In this document: positions 23,934 to 35,780 of the stretch, in pieces
Layout of the letters: each line of letters starts with the position of its first letter
Numbering within the stretch: position 1 is the first letter of the stretch
Assembly (NCBI GenBank): GCA_916610825.1
Contig: OU744447.1
Span: 33,233,073 to 33,297,072 of the forward strand
Origin: Haliclystus octoradiatus
Taxonomy: Eukaryota > Cnidaria > Staurozoa > Stauromedusae > Haliclystidae
Length of the DNA stretch: 64,000 nucleotides
Direction of reading: 5' to 3'
The notes under the pieces: model-generated
The model's database searches: none
Told to the model about the DNA's origin: nothing
Seen by the model: only the letters and a program-made list of their open reading frames with translations
Program-made: the position numbers and the translations under genes

Positions 23934-24691
23934 CGTGTTGAGTGTTGGCTTGATCCACCTGATTGAAAACATTTCATAAAATATACAATCAGTTTTGCTT
24001 TTGCATTTATTGAAAACACGGGAAGTGTGATGACTGTTCCGGACAGTTAAACAATGGGAGTGACCAAGGTGTGCACAAGCAGCTGATGCACTATTTACTG
24101 AACCACACCGCTACCGACACTATGTCAAACGTTCATGAATAGTCAACATAACTAGAATCACGAAATTCACATTGAAAACGATACACAACGCATTATTGGG
24201 ACAACATTGGTGGCTTTTGTTTGAGTTTTGGTTGATTTGCCTATTGGAAACAAAAGTAGGAATGACGTTAATGCTGTGTTATCTTTTGAAGAACAACTTC
24301 GGCAAATAACATAGAATGACCATAATCAAAACTTAGTACAAATATCGGTCAAGGTATCAGGCCAGTTTTAGCAGCAAAATACGTATTCATGACTTGAGGA
24401 TAAGCGAACTAACGCCTCCAATGTTGTAACGTCAATGTGTGATGTATTGTTTTCAGTGTGACTTCTGTTATGCTAGTTATAGGTTGGCTATTCAAGCCGT
24501 CCATCAGCGTATTGACGTACACACCGGTTTAGCTTTTGGTGCACACATTTGTCACTCTCAGCACGGTTTAACTGTCTGGAGCAGTCATCACACTTTCCAT
24601 GTTTTGAATAAATGCAAAAACAAAACTGCTTAAAACTTGTTCTACTTATGAAATGCTTGCAATCAGGCAAATCAAGGCAACAGTCAACACG
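23934..24691. mobile_element. 758-bp long inverted repeat element
   Basis: The left arm begins cgtgttgagtgttggcttga and the right arm ends with the inverse of cgtgttgactgttgccttga. Arms of roughly 250-280 bp pair with about 75-80 percent identity through cctgattg.aa.catttcataa, agttttg.ttttgcatttatt, gtgatgactg.tcc.gacag and acaacattgg.ggc. A unique centre of about 190 bp remains. It begins about 240 bp after gene A's exon at 23018-23693. The open frames at 24439-24633 and 24488-24670 fall in the right arm and are not genes. Confidence 0.85.
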
Positions 24692-27555
24692 ACATCGGAC
24701 GGTAAAGCAGCAATAAATTTAATCTTTAGTAATAAACAAAGAAAGATGTTTAGTATAGGCTACATTAAACATTCAGATATATATGATGGCAGAATATTTT
24801 CGCTATAGAATTTGAATAGGTAAATATTATACAACTACGTTTTGAGCTGCATGCAAATGCATGAATGCTTATATTGAGATATGAATAATCTGGCTTAACT
24901 ATTCAAAATAAATTTATGAAGAAATCTATGTAGCCTGGAAAGTCTGATCGAAGCCTTAATTTAATCAAAAACATATTCTATAACATTTTTTGCTTTTGAA
25001 AGAGGCATAAAGTTTTGAAGAGAAATGTAGAACGCACAGGATTTTATTTACTAAATTAGGTATTATTTAGTTGATCCCAAAGCACGTGGAAGTTGTAGCC
25101 ATACCCCATGAAAATATCCAAAAAACATAACTAACCCGAGTGTCACAAATTTGTAAGGTAGAACATTTTCGGGGGGTTGTCTAGATTAAATTCTTATCAG
25201 AAAATATTTTATAACATTGTAATTCAATTTACATACCGCGGGTTTGTTTACAAATTTGATAACGTTCTATTCCAAATCTTTTTCCGATAATAATTTCTGG
25301 TTATATAATTTCCAAATAAAGTTCGGACGATAGCATTATTTTATCTTTTTCACTTTCATATAGATTTATGTGTTTTTGTTTGTTTACGTTTGCTTACAAA
25401 TTTGATAACGTTCTATTCAAATTGATTTTCCAATAGTAAATTCTATCATTATATAATTTCCAACTGTGGGTTCTTATTCTAAAAATAGTTTAGAATATAT
25501 ATACTCTTTGTAGGAATACATATCCTAAATGTTAGAATATAGGTGTTTTCCGCGTGATTAGAAGAATTATTCATAAATTATATATTTGAGATTATGGATT
25601 CTAGAGATAGGAATAATAGAAGGAAAGATATTCTTGAATCTTAATGTTTTTATTGTTCCATTTTCAATAGAATTCTTATAGGAAGGATATGTTATTGTGG
25701 ATAATTTTCTGCGGGCACCAATTTCACGATTGTAGAATATTATTGTTATAATTGAAAAACAACAAAAACGGAACAACAAAACCTTTCTTCACAATCTGCA
25801 ATTTGATTCAGAGGCTGTGTGTTTTCCTTACAATTTATTGTGCTGATTATAATATTCTATTCTATCTTTACTGTATGCTATAAGCTACAACAAAACTATA
25901 AAGCAACACAGTATTATAATATGTAATACATTATGTATTCATTATGATATCTAATGATTTGAAATTTTATCCCCAAAGGTCCCGTACTGTACCTACACTC
26001 ATCGATAGTTATAATCAAATAAACTCCTGATTAACTAATGATATATGAAATCATATGACAATGATATAATGGTCTAATCAATTCCGATAGCCGAAAATAA
26101 TTCCCAAATAAATAATTAAATAACGAATAAGCCCTAGCCTGTAAAATGCGTTCTAGGAATTATCGGGATCGACCGTGACTAAGAAACTAAGCAATGCCAT
26201 AAAACCATCTCGTGAAATATATATGATTCCGTTGTGGAGACAAAAAAAGCGTAAACAGCATTTCTTATTACCCTTCAGAAGAACGATGGACGGATGTGTG
26301 GTAAGACTAATCCTTGAAACTTTAGAAAACATTACCAGTATAATTACCAGATATTACCTAGGAGCATAATTAATCTTCCAATGTTATCTGTCACTGAAGA
26401 TGTGACAATCTATCTGTGTCAAAAACGGCAAAAGTCACCGCCTAATGTGTAGCATATACGATAGATGATTCAACTTTGCCTTAATCCACTTGGTTCTTTT
26501 TGTTTGTTTTTGCATAATTACAATTATTCTCGCTATATTAATAAAGATAAAACTTTTGCATTTGCTGCACATTTTCATCTAGAATACTATATAACAAAAG
26601 AAAAAGTACTTCGTTTCAAACTCTGCAGTTCTGTACATCTGAAACAAATTAAGTTCCACTGAGGAATGCTGTTGAAAAATGAAAAATTAATAATTTCATA
26701 AGTTGGTTAGCTGTTGTTGTTTTCCGAGCCTAATAATAACATTAATTAATTAAAATTTGGCAATACCGATACAAGTGAGCTTCCCATTTGCGAGGCTTTT
26801 TCACCTTCCAGTTTCACTGAAATCGAAAATAGGAATTATTCACCTGCAATATTTCTTTAACTAATTGTTATTTTTTCCAAAGTTGAAATGTTAATACTAT
26901 CACGAAATGGTTTCGTATGCTTCTTATGTTGGTAATATGAATGGTGTTTAAGTGTAGTTTCATGAATTTGTAGTTTGGCTCAGACTCTTATTCGGTTGAT
27001 CAAATGTTTCCTAGATCTCATTCTATAGGCGTTGGCTGCAATTCCATGCTTAATGTACTTTTACTCTATGATTTGATCATATTTATTTATTTACTGAGAC
27101 TGCCATGCAATTTTATGAAAAATTGATGTATATAAGCTATACATTAACTGTCTGGTACTTTTTGAATGACCATTTTGCTGTGCCAAAAATAATGAGTCTT
27201 AAATGAAGTTGAGATATTGTTTAAATTGGGATATTCCTTAAGAAGTAAATAATTTGTTTCATAGCTCTTTTTTGAAGCTGTAATAAGAATAATTTACAAC
27301 AAGTTCTTCCTTTGGAAACACGTCAATATAGCATCTTAGACATTGTTCTAGCATCATCTCCAGATAGATATCAGATAGCTAAGTGTGTAATACTTTCACT
27401 AGTGCATGCTACCACAACGTAATCGATTCCGTCTATATGCTAGAGACTATGAAAACGATGACATTCCACACAATTCTAAATCTCGAATAGCTGAAAATAA
27501 GATATGGAAGGATTCGAACATATCACTACATTTCATATTTATCCATTGCATATAG
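24692..27555 (+). other. Gene A intron between exons 23693 and 27556
   Basis: AT-rich DNA. It contains a two-copy tandem repeat at 25243-25470 and a fragment of repeat C near 25950-26015. Open frames at 26175-26369 and 26465-26662 have no splice support. It ends with acceptor ttgcatatag at 27555. Confidence 0.5.
25243..25470. repeat. Two-copy tandem repeat, 146-bp offset
   Basis: tacaaatttgataacgttct occurs from about 25249 and again from about 25395, followed in both by a related run ending in ttatataatttcca. Only the first 85 bp of each unit is alike. Confidence 0.75.
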
Positions 27556-27729
27556 GTAATACATCGTCGTGTGAGGTGACGAGAACAATTACTTCACAGT
27601 TTGCATCGATTTCAAAAGTTATAGGAAGTATGGTTAAAGCATATAAAGATTCATTGAAATCATCTCGTCGATCAGAAACCAAAACGGAAATCAAAATGAC
27701 AAATCTATCAAAAACTCTTGAAGAAAAAG
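27556..27729 (+). CDS. Gene A, 174-nt exon with S-S-C motif
   Basis: Bounded by acceptor ttgcatatag and donor AAAAAG|GTATAAG. It begins and ends in phase 1 and encodes about 58 residues: (G)NTSSCEVTRTITSQFAS... to ...LSKTLEEK(G). It is helical and rich in S, K, T and E. It is the counterpart of gene B exon 57830-58003, which is also exactly 174 nt, also phase 1/1, and also starts G-D-K-S-S-C. Shared length, phase and motif position argue for common descent of the two genes. Confidence 0.82.
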
Positions 27730-28395
27730 GTATAAGTCAAATGGACACCTAAGAGCATTTTGCTAGAAAATGATTATATATAGATGATTTAAGAATATTT
27801 TTGATTTGAAGAATTTTGATATAGTCATTAAGAGTCAAGGTGTTTTCGATAAATCTTCAATTTCGGCAAATGTTTGATAGCATAGACCTGGAAAGGGAGC
27901 GTTCACATGTTACAATTTTTGTCTGAGCATTTTAAATTCCAAGCAATCGAACCAGGGAGAAGTGTTTCATTTTTGTTTGAGGATATATTTCCGCTTTCTT
28001 GACGAAGTCATTATTGGTACGGTTATATGTATTTTCAAGTCACAGCTAGTGTCTAGGACAAGAAGTGCAACTACAACCCCATGTTTCTCCGCTGATTTTC
28101 CAGGTCGAACCATGGTAATTCCAAAAAAAAGATAAAGCTGTGATTAACTAATTTCAAACAATTGAAAAAATTAAGATATGCAATACGTTCCTGCTTAACT
28201 TGTTGTTGGTTAACAGATTTACCTTCTCATTTACGTAAAACAAATTTGATATTGGAAGATGTTAGCTAAACTGGAAATAACAAAGACTCTAATAGGAAAC
28301 ATCAACCCCTGGTTTGACTGCTTGCAATCTCAGAAGCTTAGGCAGGGCTCAATCGAGTGAGCCAATAGAGAGTCTTAAAGACTTTTCGATTATTT
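27730..28395 (+). other. Gene A intron, no gene seen
   Basis: AT-rich intron sequence. I see no exon, RNA gene or element. Confidence 0.5.
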
Positions 28396-28556
28396 CATTC
28401 ACTCGAATCGAGTTCGCTGTTAGAGCGCTCAACATAACGTATATGTGCTCGCCAATGTATTAAATTTGCACATTCCATGCCTGCTAACAGCGAACCTATC
28501 GCATTAAGCGCGCCTCCCCGTTATACAAGCGAGCTAGATGTGAACTGGATCAAATA
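28396..28556. mobile_element. MITE, copy 2 (reverse of 340-500)
   Basis: Read on the minus strand it follows 340-500: agttcacatctagctcgctt, gtataacg, ggcgcgctta, ataggttcgctgttag and aatacattggcgag. Both ends retain the imperfect inverted repeat. Copy-to-copy divergence is roughly 20 percent by eye. Confidence 0.75.
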
Positions 28557-29109
28557 AATATATAAAACTTGTCCATGAATTTCTCCGTAAATGCCTTTAT
28601 ATGGCAATAAAACAGGGGCTACGAAGCAAAGGAACTTGTTTTCTACGTTTCATTATTGTTTCCATGGTGATGTATATTATCTTTCGAAATATAACATAAA
28701 ATTGTCGTGTAGAACTATCTTATCTAGGAATTACAATTTATCTGCCCAGCTACAAATGAAGTTAAATGAACAGGTTTGGTTAGATGTAAAAAAATTGAAT
28801 TAAAATTTTAATTTGAAAGAAAACAAAGTTTTCATAAAAGAAGTTTAGATGTTTGACCATTTTTAGTAAATAAGGTTACACTATCAAACAATTTGGTCAT
28901 GTGAGCAAATTCTAATTTTCACAACACAAAATAATCAATGACAAAAAAGGTTGTCACACTAAGTGACTCATTAGCTGATTCATTATTGGTTTCTTTTTTT
29001 TCAATTGCTCATATAGCAATCGAAAGATCGGTATATTCATCTCCAATTTATTGAATATAAGGCAACGAAAATTGAAAATTTTCTTTGAATGAAAATGACA
29101 GTGATGTGA

Positions 29110-29880
29110 GAATTACTTTTGAAAAGTAATAAATTACATTACAAATTATTTTTCCTCAGAAGTAGCTAATTACGTTACTAATTACTTCAGCCGAAAAAGT
29201 GATTGATTACAATTACTAATTACTTTTACAAAACTTGTGGAACAAAAGATATTGCCCTTTCGATGATGACATGTCTCGTTTTGACTATCATGGTGGCCAT
29301 CTTGTTTTCTTACAAAAGAGAACGATCGATATAATAATATTAACTAGATACTGGCGACTGCAGCAGAAGATAAATTGACGTTGAAAACTTTTTAATAAAG
29401 TTGCCAAATAAACGGTTTCATTTGATTTATCAAAATGGTTTATTTTTGTTGGATCAATCTATTCATATAGCCATAAATTTTACATCATCTTTTCAATATT
29501 CAAAACTCACTCAAATAAAAAGTGAAAAACTATTGAATCTATTGATCAACAGAACAATGTCAGAACAGAGAAAAATAGGTTATGGGATAGGGTTCATTGG
29601 TCATATATCACACAATTTACCTGGTTTGAATAGCTCTCGTGAAAGCTGCAAATAATGTGAGATTGCATCGCAGGCAAAACAATAAAAAGCAGAACTTAGC
29701 AACAGCAACGCCTTTGAAAATTATCACAAGACAGCAAAGCAAATATTTAATAATCGGAAAAGTAATCTGGAAAGTAACGTCAATTAATTTCTCTCAAATA
29801 ATACTCGTTACTTCAAAAAGTAATCAATAAGAATACTTATTACATTTCTTAAAAAAGTAACTAATTACTCCTAAAATCTA
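29110..29880. mobile_element. Remnant of a DNA element with AGTAATTACTT-type termini
   Basis: The first 130 bp and last 130 bp are packed with variants of aattacttt/aaagtaatt (for example gttactaattacttc and aaaaagtaactaattactcc) and are roughly complementary. The interior of about 500 bp has two short open frames (29401-29655 and 29639-29830) that I do not recognise. Repeated (A)GTAATTA termini are seen in several DNA transposon families of animals, so the class remains open. Confidence 0.5.
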
Positions 29881-31189
29881 CGGAGATCAACTTATTAATA
29901 TATTGTCGAGGTATTATCTTGTCATGCGAAAAACAGCAATTGTATAAAAGTTCCTTAGAAAAATGTGATGTTTGTTTCATCCTTCATAAACATCATAATT
30001 AGCTAAATAGCACAATCACAGTGTACTGTATTATATTTCCAAGTGGACAAATTATGTCCTACTATTAGGTTATATATATAGACTGGGCAAATTGTGTCCT
30101 TATAGTAAGGCCACTAGGCCAAATAATGTCCGTGTTTGAATTATGTTCCTCTCTTACATTTAGAGGTATTAATAAGTAATCTACAACTAGCATGTAATTA
30201 TCATTGTAATAGATAATTGTATATAGTAGATTTCATCTTTTGTGTATTGCTATAAAAGTAAATACATTTTATTTGAAAAATATAGATTTCTTGTGGCAAC
30301 CAAACGTTGTCTTCATTTTGAGGGAAACGCGACAAAAAATTATTGCCGCAATATTTCACAAGTAGTTCTTAGGCATAAATAGACATTCGATAGCCAGTTT
30401 GATGATTATTCACCCAGACTAACACATGATGTATTGATTTGATTCTGTAGCAAAGACAATGGATGCAACTGAAGGGCAAATCAAAGACATGATGTACTGG
30501 CCAAATTTTTCTAACGAAAGTAGGTGTTCGAAATAAATGAATTGTTATTTGGACGTTGTTTCTTTTCAAGACTTTTGAAATTAAAATAGAAAACTCTTCT
30601 ACGATATGGAAATTCAACTTTCTCCTTTTTTGCATAACATTCTAATTTCGTTCAATCTGGGATGTATGCTGGAGAACTCCTACAGGGTGATAGGATGTAA
30701 CCTTTGGGCACTTTTTTATGAAGTGGAGTGGGATTAGGGGGGCAAGGGAAATGTCCTTCTTAAAAAATTGAAAAATTAAAACTCATAAAACACCTAATTT
30801 AAACGCAATATCTTGGTTTCAAAAGACAATTTTCAATTGACAATCTATTCTGATTTGAAATCAATGAGCAATTCAACGTACTCGAAATATATAATACTAA
30901 TAATAATATAATTTCATATACCATTTATAGTGCAGTTCTCTAGCACTTCACAAAATTAAAAGTACAATATTAATAACAGCTCATATTAAGTTTGAATCCT
31001 TAAAAATATATGTAGATGATTGATTATGTTGCTAATTACAATAAGTCCGCCATGGCGATTCCTATTTGGAATGCTTATAGATAAACCCCTGGTAAAAATC
31101 CTATTGTCATGTGCGATTAAGAAGAGATTAATCGGGATCACAGTCTCTCTGCTGGCTCAATTTATTTTAACATGGTCCAGATCAAGCTG
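29881..31189 (+). other. Gene A intron with a small three-fold motif
   Basis: At about 30045-30135 the motif gg.caaattatgtcc recurs three times with changes (gacaaattatgtcct, ggcaaattgtgtcct, ggccaaataatgtcc). The rest is AT-rich sequence with no gene seen. The reverse open frame at 30369-30635 is unsupported. Confidence 0.5.
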
Positions 31190-31492
31190 CTTTGCATGTG
31201 AGGGGGTGCATTTGATTCTGAAGAACTGCATTTAGCCAGGACATAGAACTGAGCAGAATTTCATCACGTGTGTAGTTTCAAGAAAACTGATTTGCATATG
31301 ACAGGGTGCAAATGATCAATGCTGCGCTAATCACGAGGCAGAAGATTTCTGCTTCTCTTGTATCAAAGCTTGATTATTTGCATAGTTTGGGGTGCATTTG
31401 AAGATAGCAATTTGTGCCAATCAGCAGACAGAGTTTCACGACTTATTCTTATTAAGACAAACTGATTTGCATACGATGGGGTGCAATTGATC
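31190..31492 (+). repeat. Four-unit repeat with ATTTGCAT octamers
   Basis: Units beginning near 31190, 31289, 31375 and 31464 share a core TTTGCAT-(N)5-9-GGGGTGCA-(a)TTTGAT. Three of the four contain the exact octamer ATTTGCAT, the classical POU-domain binding site. The first has CTTTGCAT. Spacing is 85-100 bp and the bases between cores are poorly conserved. A fifth ggggtgca occurs near 31675 without the octamer. It lies in the gene A intron before exon 32359. It could be an enhancer or a decayed tandem repeat. Confidence 0.7.
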
Positions 31493-32358
31493 AAAGCCAC
31501 TCTAATCAAATGGTTTGATAAAAATGATTTGTCATGAGTGCACAGCAAACAATCATCTTTCAGGATCGGTTTAACAATCCTTTTATCTCAAATTTTTGCT
31601 TGAAATGAAAATGTTCGTTTTTCATTGGGTTTCTATAAAAGAAAGTAATTACTTCATTCTGAAAATTATAAAGGGGTGCAAGCGCTCATTCTACACCACC
31701 TAGAACAGCTCTAATTTTCATTGCACTCGATATAATCTCAGTGATCTGGTTTAGACCCCAAACACATTAGCGTGACGAGATTCACGACTTTGACTTTTAT
31801 CATATAGTCTCCCCACAGGTTGTGAATAAGTCCCTTGTGAAGTATTTATAGAAACCGATAGATGACCCTGTTGGTGTGCCTTTACAATAGCGTGATGTCT
31901 GCATGAATTGTCATTCCACACTAACCATGCCAATGATAAAAAGCATATTGTTTTCCCCTACTGTAAATCTATTGAGCTTTACGAAAATTGACTTTCCTTG
32001 GTAGGTTTTGATGAATCTCTATGAAAAATGATACAGTTGGGATATGGCGTAGCTTTTTCCTCTTGCTAGATATTCCAAATTGATAATATACGTATATTCA
32101 TCACCCATATTGTGAGCATCTGACCCTATATTATAGTTACTCCTGTATTCATTGGTTTTTTCTTTGTTTTTGTTTTCAAATGAGGCGTTCCTCAATAATC
32201 TCAAGCCTTGTATAGCGGTTATATGAAAGTATCTTACCAAACTGTTGACAAAAAACTTTTTAAATTATGTCCTTACTCCTTTATACAATATAAATTGATA
32301 CAAATCACCAATTTTTATTCATATATTAAATACGCATACGTTGATTTTCTATCCTAAG
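31493..32358 (+). other. Gene A intron, no gene seen
   Basis: AT-rich intron that ends with acceptor ttctatcctaag. I found no exon matching gene B's 69-nt exon at 57299-57367. Confidence 0.5.
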
Positions 32359-32579
32359 AGATTGGCAAGTGGCGACAGTATACAAAGAACTATTATGCGG
32401 AAGAAAATGCACATTCGTTTTCATTGTTCATCGGAAGGGTTAAGAAGTCACTTCCCCAACGATACAAAGAAAATATCGCCGATTTTATTCAAGATAGAAG
32501 CAGCAAATGGAAAAAAGCATTCGAAAAATCGGGAAAGAATAATCGAGTAATTCAATCGAAGTTTGATATGGCATCGAAG
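32359..32579 (+). CDS. Gene A, penultimate exon
   Basis: A 221-nt exon with acceptor ttctatcctaag and donor ATCGAAG|GTAAAT. It begins in phase 1 and ends in phase 0. The peptide starts (G)EIGKWRQYTKNYYAEENAH and includes GRVKKSLPQRYKENIADFIQ, basic and helical. Gene B's exon 50140-50369 has the same phase pattern, similar size (230 nt), the same position before the last exon, and a loosely similar K-I-R-K-S-A-L-P stretch. The first AG choice is not certain. A start two bases later would break the frame with 27556-27729. Confidence 0.72.
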
Positions 32580-32898
32580 GTAAATATTTTGTTAGAAACT
32601 ATGAAAGATTCTATACTCTACATGATAAAGAAAATATTGGTTTAAAATTAGAATAGGTTATTTCTCATTGCGGGATTTATGTTTTTAAATAGACCTACTC
32701 AAGTTAGCACCCAGAACTTATTCATACATAATAAAACAACAGGCTGGAAACTGATCGAGTTAAAATATAATTGAATCAATATAGATTATAGCTGAGATAA
32801 ACAAATTTTATCCTGTGTACGAAGACCCCTTTGATACAAGTATTAATGTTGACATTGATTCGATAATTACGTTGATTGTTTTTGTGTTTCTTTTGCAG

Positions 32899-33012
32899 GT
32901 ACTAGTTAAAATGTTTCGTAACCCAGAGGCTTCCCTTGACGATTTAGCGAGAAATATTTTTGCTGTTCAAAGAAGCTTTGATCACGTCAGGAGATCATTG
33001 AAGATGTGTTGA
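32899..33012 (+). CDS. Gene A, terminal exon
   Basis: It follows the textbook acceptor tgtttcttttgcag, opens in phase 0 as required by 32359-32579, and ends with TGA. The 37 residues start VLVKMFRNPEASLDDLARN and end with a run closing in KMC. Gene B's last exon (47645-47755) encodes 36 residues with the same spacing of M-F, S-x-D, F-x-x-(V/I)-R and a final cysteine before the stop. No AATAAA is obvious in the next 250 bp. An ATTAAA at 33022 is probably too close to the stop. Confidence 0.82.
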   Translation, partial: VLVKMFRNPEASLDDLARNIFAVQRSFDHVRRSLKMC

Positions 33013-35029
33013 GAGCTATTGATTAAATTCAATATAGAGTAGAATCGCAAAAGAAAATCAATTTGTGCTGCTGTGGCATAATTATTGGAAAAAAAATTAT
33101 TCGTGACATATTTACCTTTTTATTGTCTTTTCTTTTGTATTGGAATGAATAATAGTTCACTCGTTTCATTGATTTACTATTCCAAGTTCATATCGTTTTC
33201 ATCCTAAATTAATCAACACATAATACCTAGAATTAATAATAATTGATTATGATTTGCATCACCCCCGGGGGGTAACTTCCCTATATTCGTCGCATGGGGA
33301 CGTTGAATTATTAAAAGGTGGGTTTCAGAGTCTGAGAACATTTTTAGGGACATTCATTTTCGATTTTTGAAAACATTTTGCGATAATCTTTGAAAATGTT
33401 ACTATTTGATAAATTTTGAGATTTTCCTCTCATAATAAACTGGAACTTAGCAAACTAATGTAAATCACTACACATGGCAACCTTGATTGTCAATATATTC
33501 AGCTAAGTGCAAGTATGAAGAGGTAATGGAAATTGCTAGACATTTCCGTAATTTTGAGACAGACCTAGATGTAGGCCTATTACCCAGGTTGCATAAAATT
33601 TAATATAGACCAGCCATATCAATTTTCTAGAGTTAAAATTTCAAGATTCTCAAATAATTTTTGTTAATAGAACTTGTCATACAATCATGAAACTATCACT
33701 TCATTTTGTTCTGAGATGAATTTTGTCTTGTTCTGCGAATTTATAACTTTACTCGGATCCTATGTGTCAATAATTTTCGATAAAGCAAAACGTGACAAAG
33801 GCCTATAAGGTTTATCTACAATGAGGCTTATCCAGAACAGTAACACAACACAAGCCAAGTGAATGCCAATATGAATGATCTACGCTCCAGGATATAGGCT
33901 AACTGTAGGCCAAATTGATAACTCAATAACTTTAACAACTTGAGAAGGAAGGAAAAGTAATAAAGATTCAATGCAAACTCGAGTAAAAGAACGAAAATGT
34001 AAATGAGATAGATATTATAATAGACCCAAGATAGTCTTATTTTTTCGCTTCAAAACGAGATGATCTTAAAATAGCTTTAGAGGCCAATTATCAGTGATTC
34101 TACCGTGGCAAGACCCATCAAAATGTTTGGAAATGATTGATATTGGGTCAACAAAGATAGCTTTTTGTGGAAGTTATTGATGCCGGACGAAGATGTCGTT
34201 TTTAGATTTGAATTATTCAGTACTTGAGAATGTTAAATACATTCTATTTGGTTGATTTTCCCAAAGGTAAGATAATATTATGGCCTGTCTGAAATTGTTT
34301 AAAACATAAATCTCAGTTAGACTATCTTGGTTCTACTATAATAACTTCATATGAGTAAAGTATTGTTTTAGCATTCCTTTTCATTTAACCACAATACGGG
34401 TGGCTCAACTCAGCTGATGGTAAAATACACCAGGCGAAAATACTTTAACAAATTTTAAAAAAGTAGTTCCCCCTAAATCTAATTTATCTAACTGAGCTGA
34501 CTGACCTATTATAAGATACTAGTAATGAGAGAAACGCGTTGCTGGGATAATTTGGACCAAATATGAATTATACCTTAGCTGTCATTGTGAATTTGGAAAA
34601 GACCTACATAAATGCAATGAAAAGCATGTTTTGACATATTGTGATATGTTCAAATATAATAACATGATATAAAACAGTCACTGTAAAGAGTAGCAAAGAA
34701 AAATAGATTAATTCATGTGTCAGATAAAATGTAAATATTTGATTAAAAAATTCTGAAGAAATCTTTTGACTGAAAAAATATTTGATTTCGAGCCAATCAA
34801 TTAAAAGAGGCAACAACACTTCCATGGATAGCAAAGAATAAATCCAAATGAATTCACTCACACAAAGATTTTATAGTATTTTCATAGCTGGAATTATATG
34901 TCATACCCAGAATTATCTGTTGAATGTCTTTCAAATCATCATTAGATTTCTTTTCGTCGACCATCAAGTGAAGTTATTTTCATTCTGTAAATGGTTTTAG
35001 GACTTATGTACGTATAGGCACTTTCGTAC
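33013..35029. other. Downstream flank of gene A, no gene seen
   Basis: Contains the 3' untranslated region of gene A, of unknown length, and AT-rich intergenic DNA. A ccccggggg palindrome sits at about 33263. The reverse frame at 34604-34861 is low-complexity F/I/L and unsupported. Confidence 0.5.
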
Positions 35030-35260
35030 ATCCGCTATACTGGGACGTGTCATTTTTAACTGGTGCATTTTTCGGATTCCTGTCAAATTTTACGCTAATA
35101 TTACACAAAGATTTCCGATATTTTCCATCTTTCATTTGGTTTTGTCATAAAGACAGGAAATTTTAGGGTCTTACATCTCACCGTCAATTTTATCGTCCTC
35201 CAATATTCCTGAAAAAGTCCCGACCCTGCCCAAAAAATATAGATGTCCCCCCAGGCCTTA
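35030..35260 (-). repeat. Dispersed repeat G, copy 2
   Basis: Its reverse complement matches 21340-21560 (ggaggacgataaaattgac, aaagatggaaaatatcgga, aaaatttgacaggaat). Confidence 0.6.
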
Positions 35261-35303
35261 TGTTACTGCTTTTGATCTGAAATACTTATTTAATTTATTT
35301 ATT

Positions 35304-35780
35304 TTGGCCATCTTTCATATTGGTTTTATGTTGGAAATGTCCAAAGAGAGCAATGGAGTGGTGGATGCCATGATGGCGTCGACAGGTACAATAATAAGCG
35401 AACAGAGATGGCACAATATTCTGGAGAAGGCTGTTCGCGTGACTGTCGAACTGACTCCACCAATACTATCGATGCTGCACCACAATCATTACCAGAACAG
35501 ATGAAGTTCGTAATGACGGTACTTTATTGCCGGTTGTGGATTCTTTGCGTGAGAATGCCAATAGCAACCGAGCATGTTGCCAACAACAACCGCATTCTGT
35601 TGACAATGGCTCTAGAGGACAAGAGGCAGAGACAGCAGGAAATGGAGAGGGGTTGACAGATGTTGATGCCATATATACATAGATTTCAGGTGAAGAGGCA
35701 ACAAGCTCTGCTATTTCAAGTAAATTGGCATTTGTTATGAGAACAAATCTTTGGAAAGGATTGACAGAAACGATTGTGAA
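35304..35780 (+). pseudogene. Coding-like remnant of unknown origin
   Basis: This stretch is richer in G and C than its surroundings and is open in overlapping frames. A hydrophilic peptide (MAQYSGEGCSRDCRTDSTNT) changes frame near 35505 into another S, N, Q and E rich stretch (NDGTLLPVVDSLRENANSN) that stops near 35680. A further frame fragment follows (GEEATSSAISSKLAF). The pattern suggests a broken gene or old transposon protein, but I recognise no motif. It could also be a non-coding repeat with odd composition. Confidence 0.3.

Noticed and set aside
24439-24670. Genes on both strands
   Set aside because: They fall in the right arm of the long inverted repeat 23934-24691.
31190-31492. 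A CRISPR-like array
   Set aside because: The repeats are degenerate, the spacing is irregular and the genome is eukaryotic.
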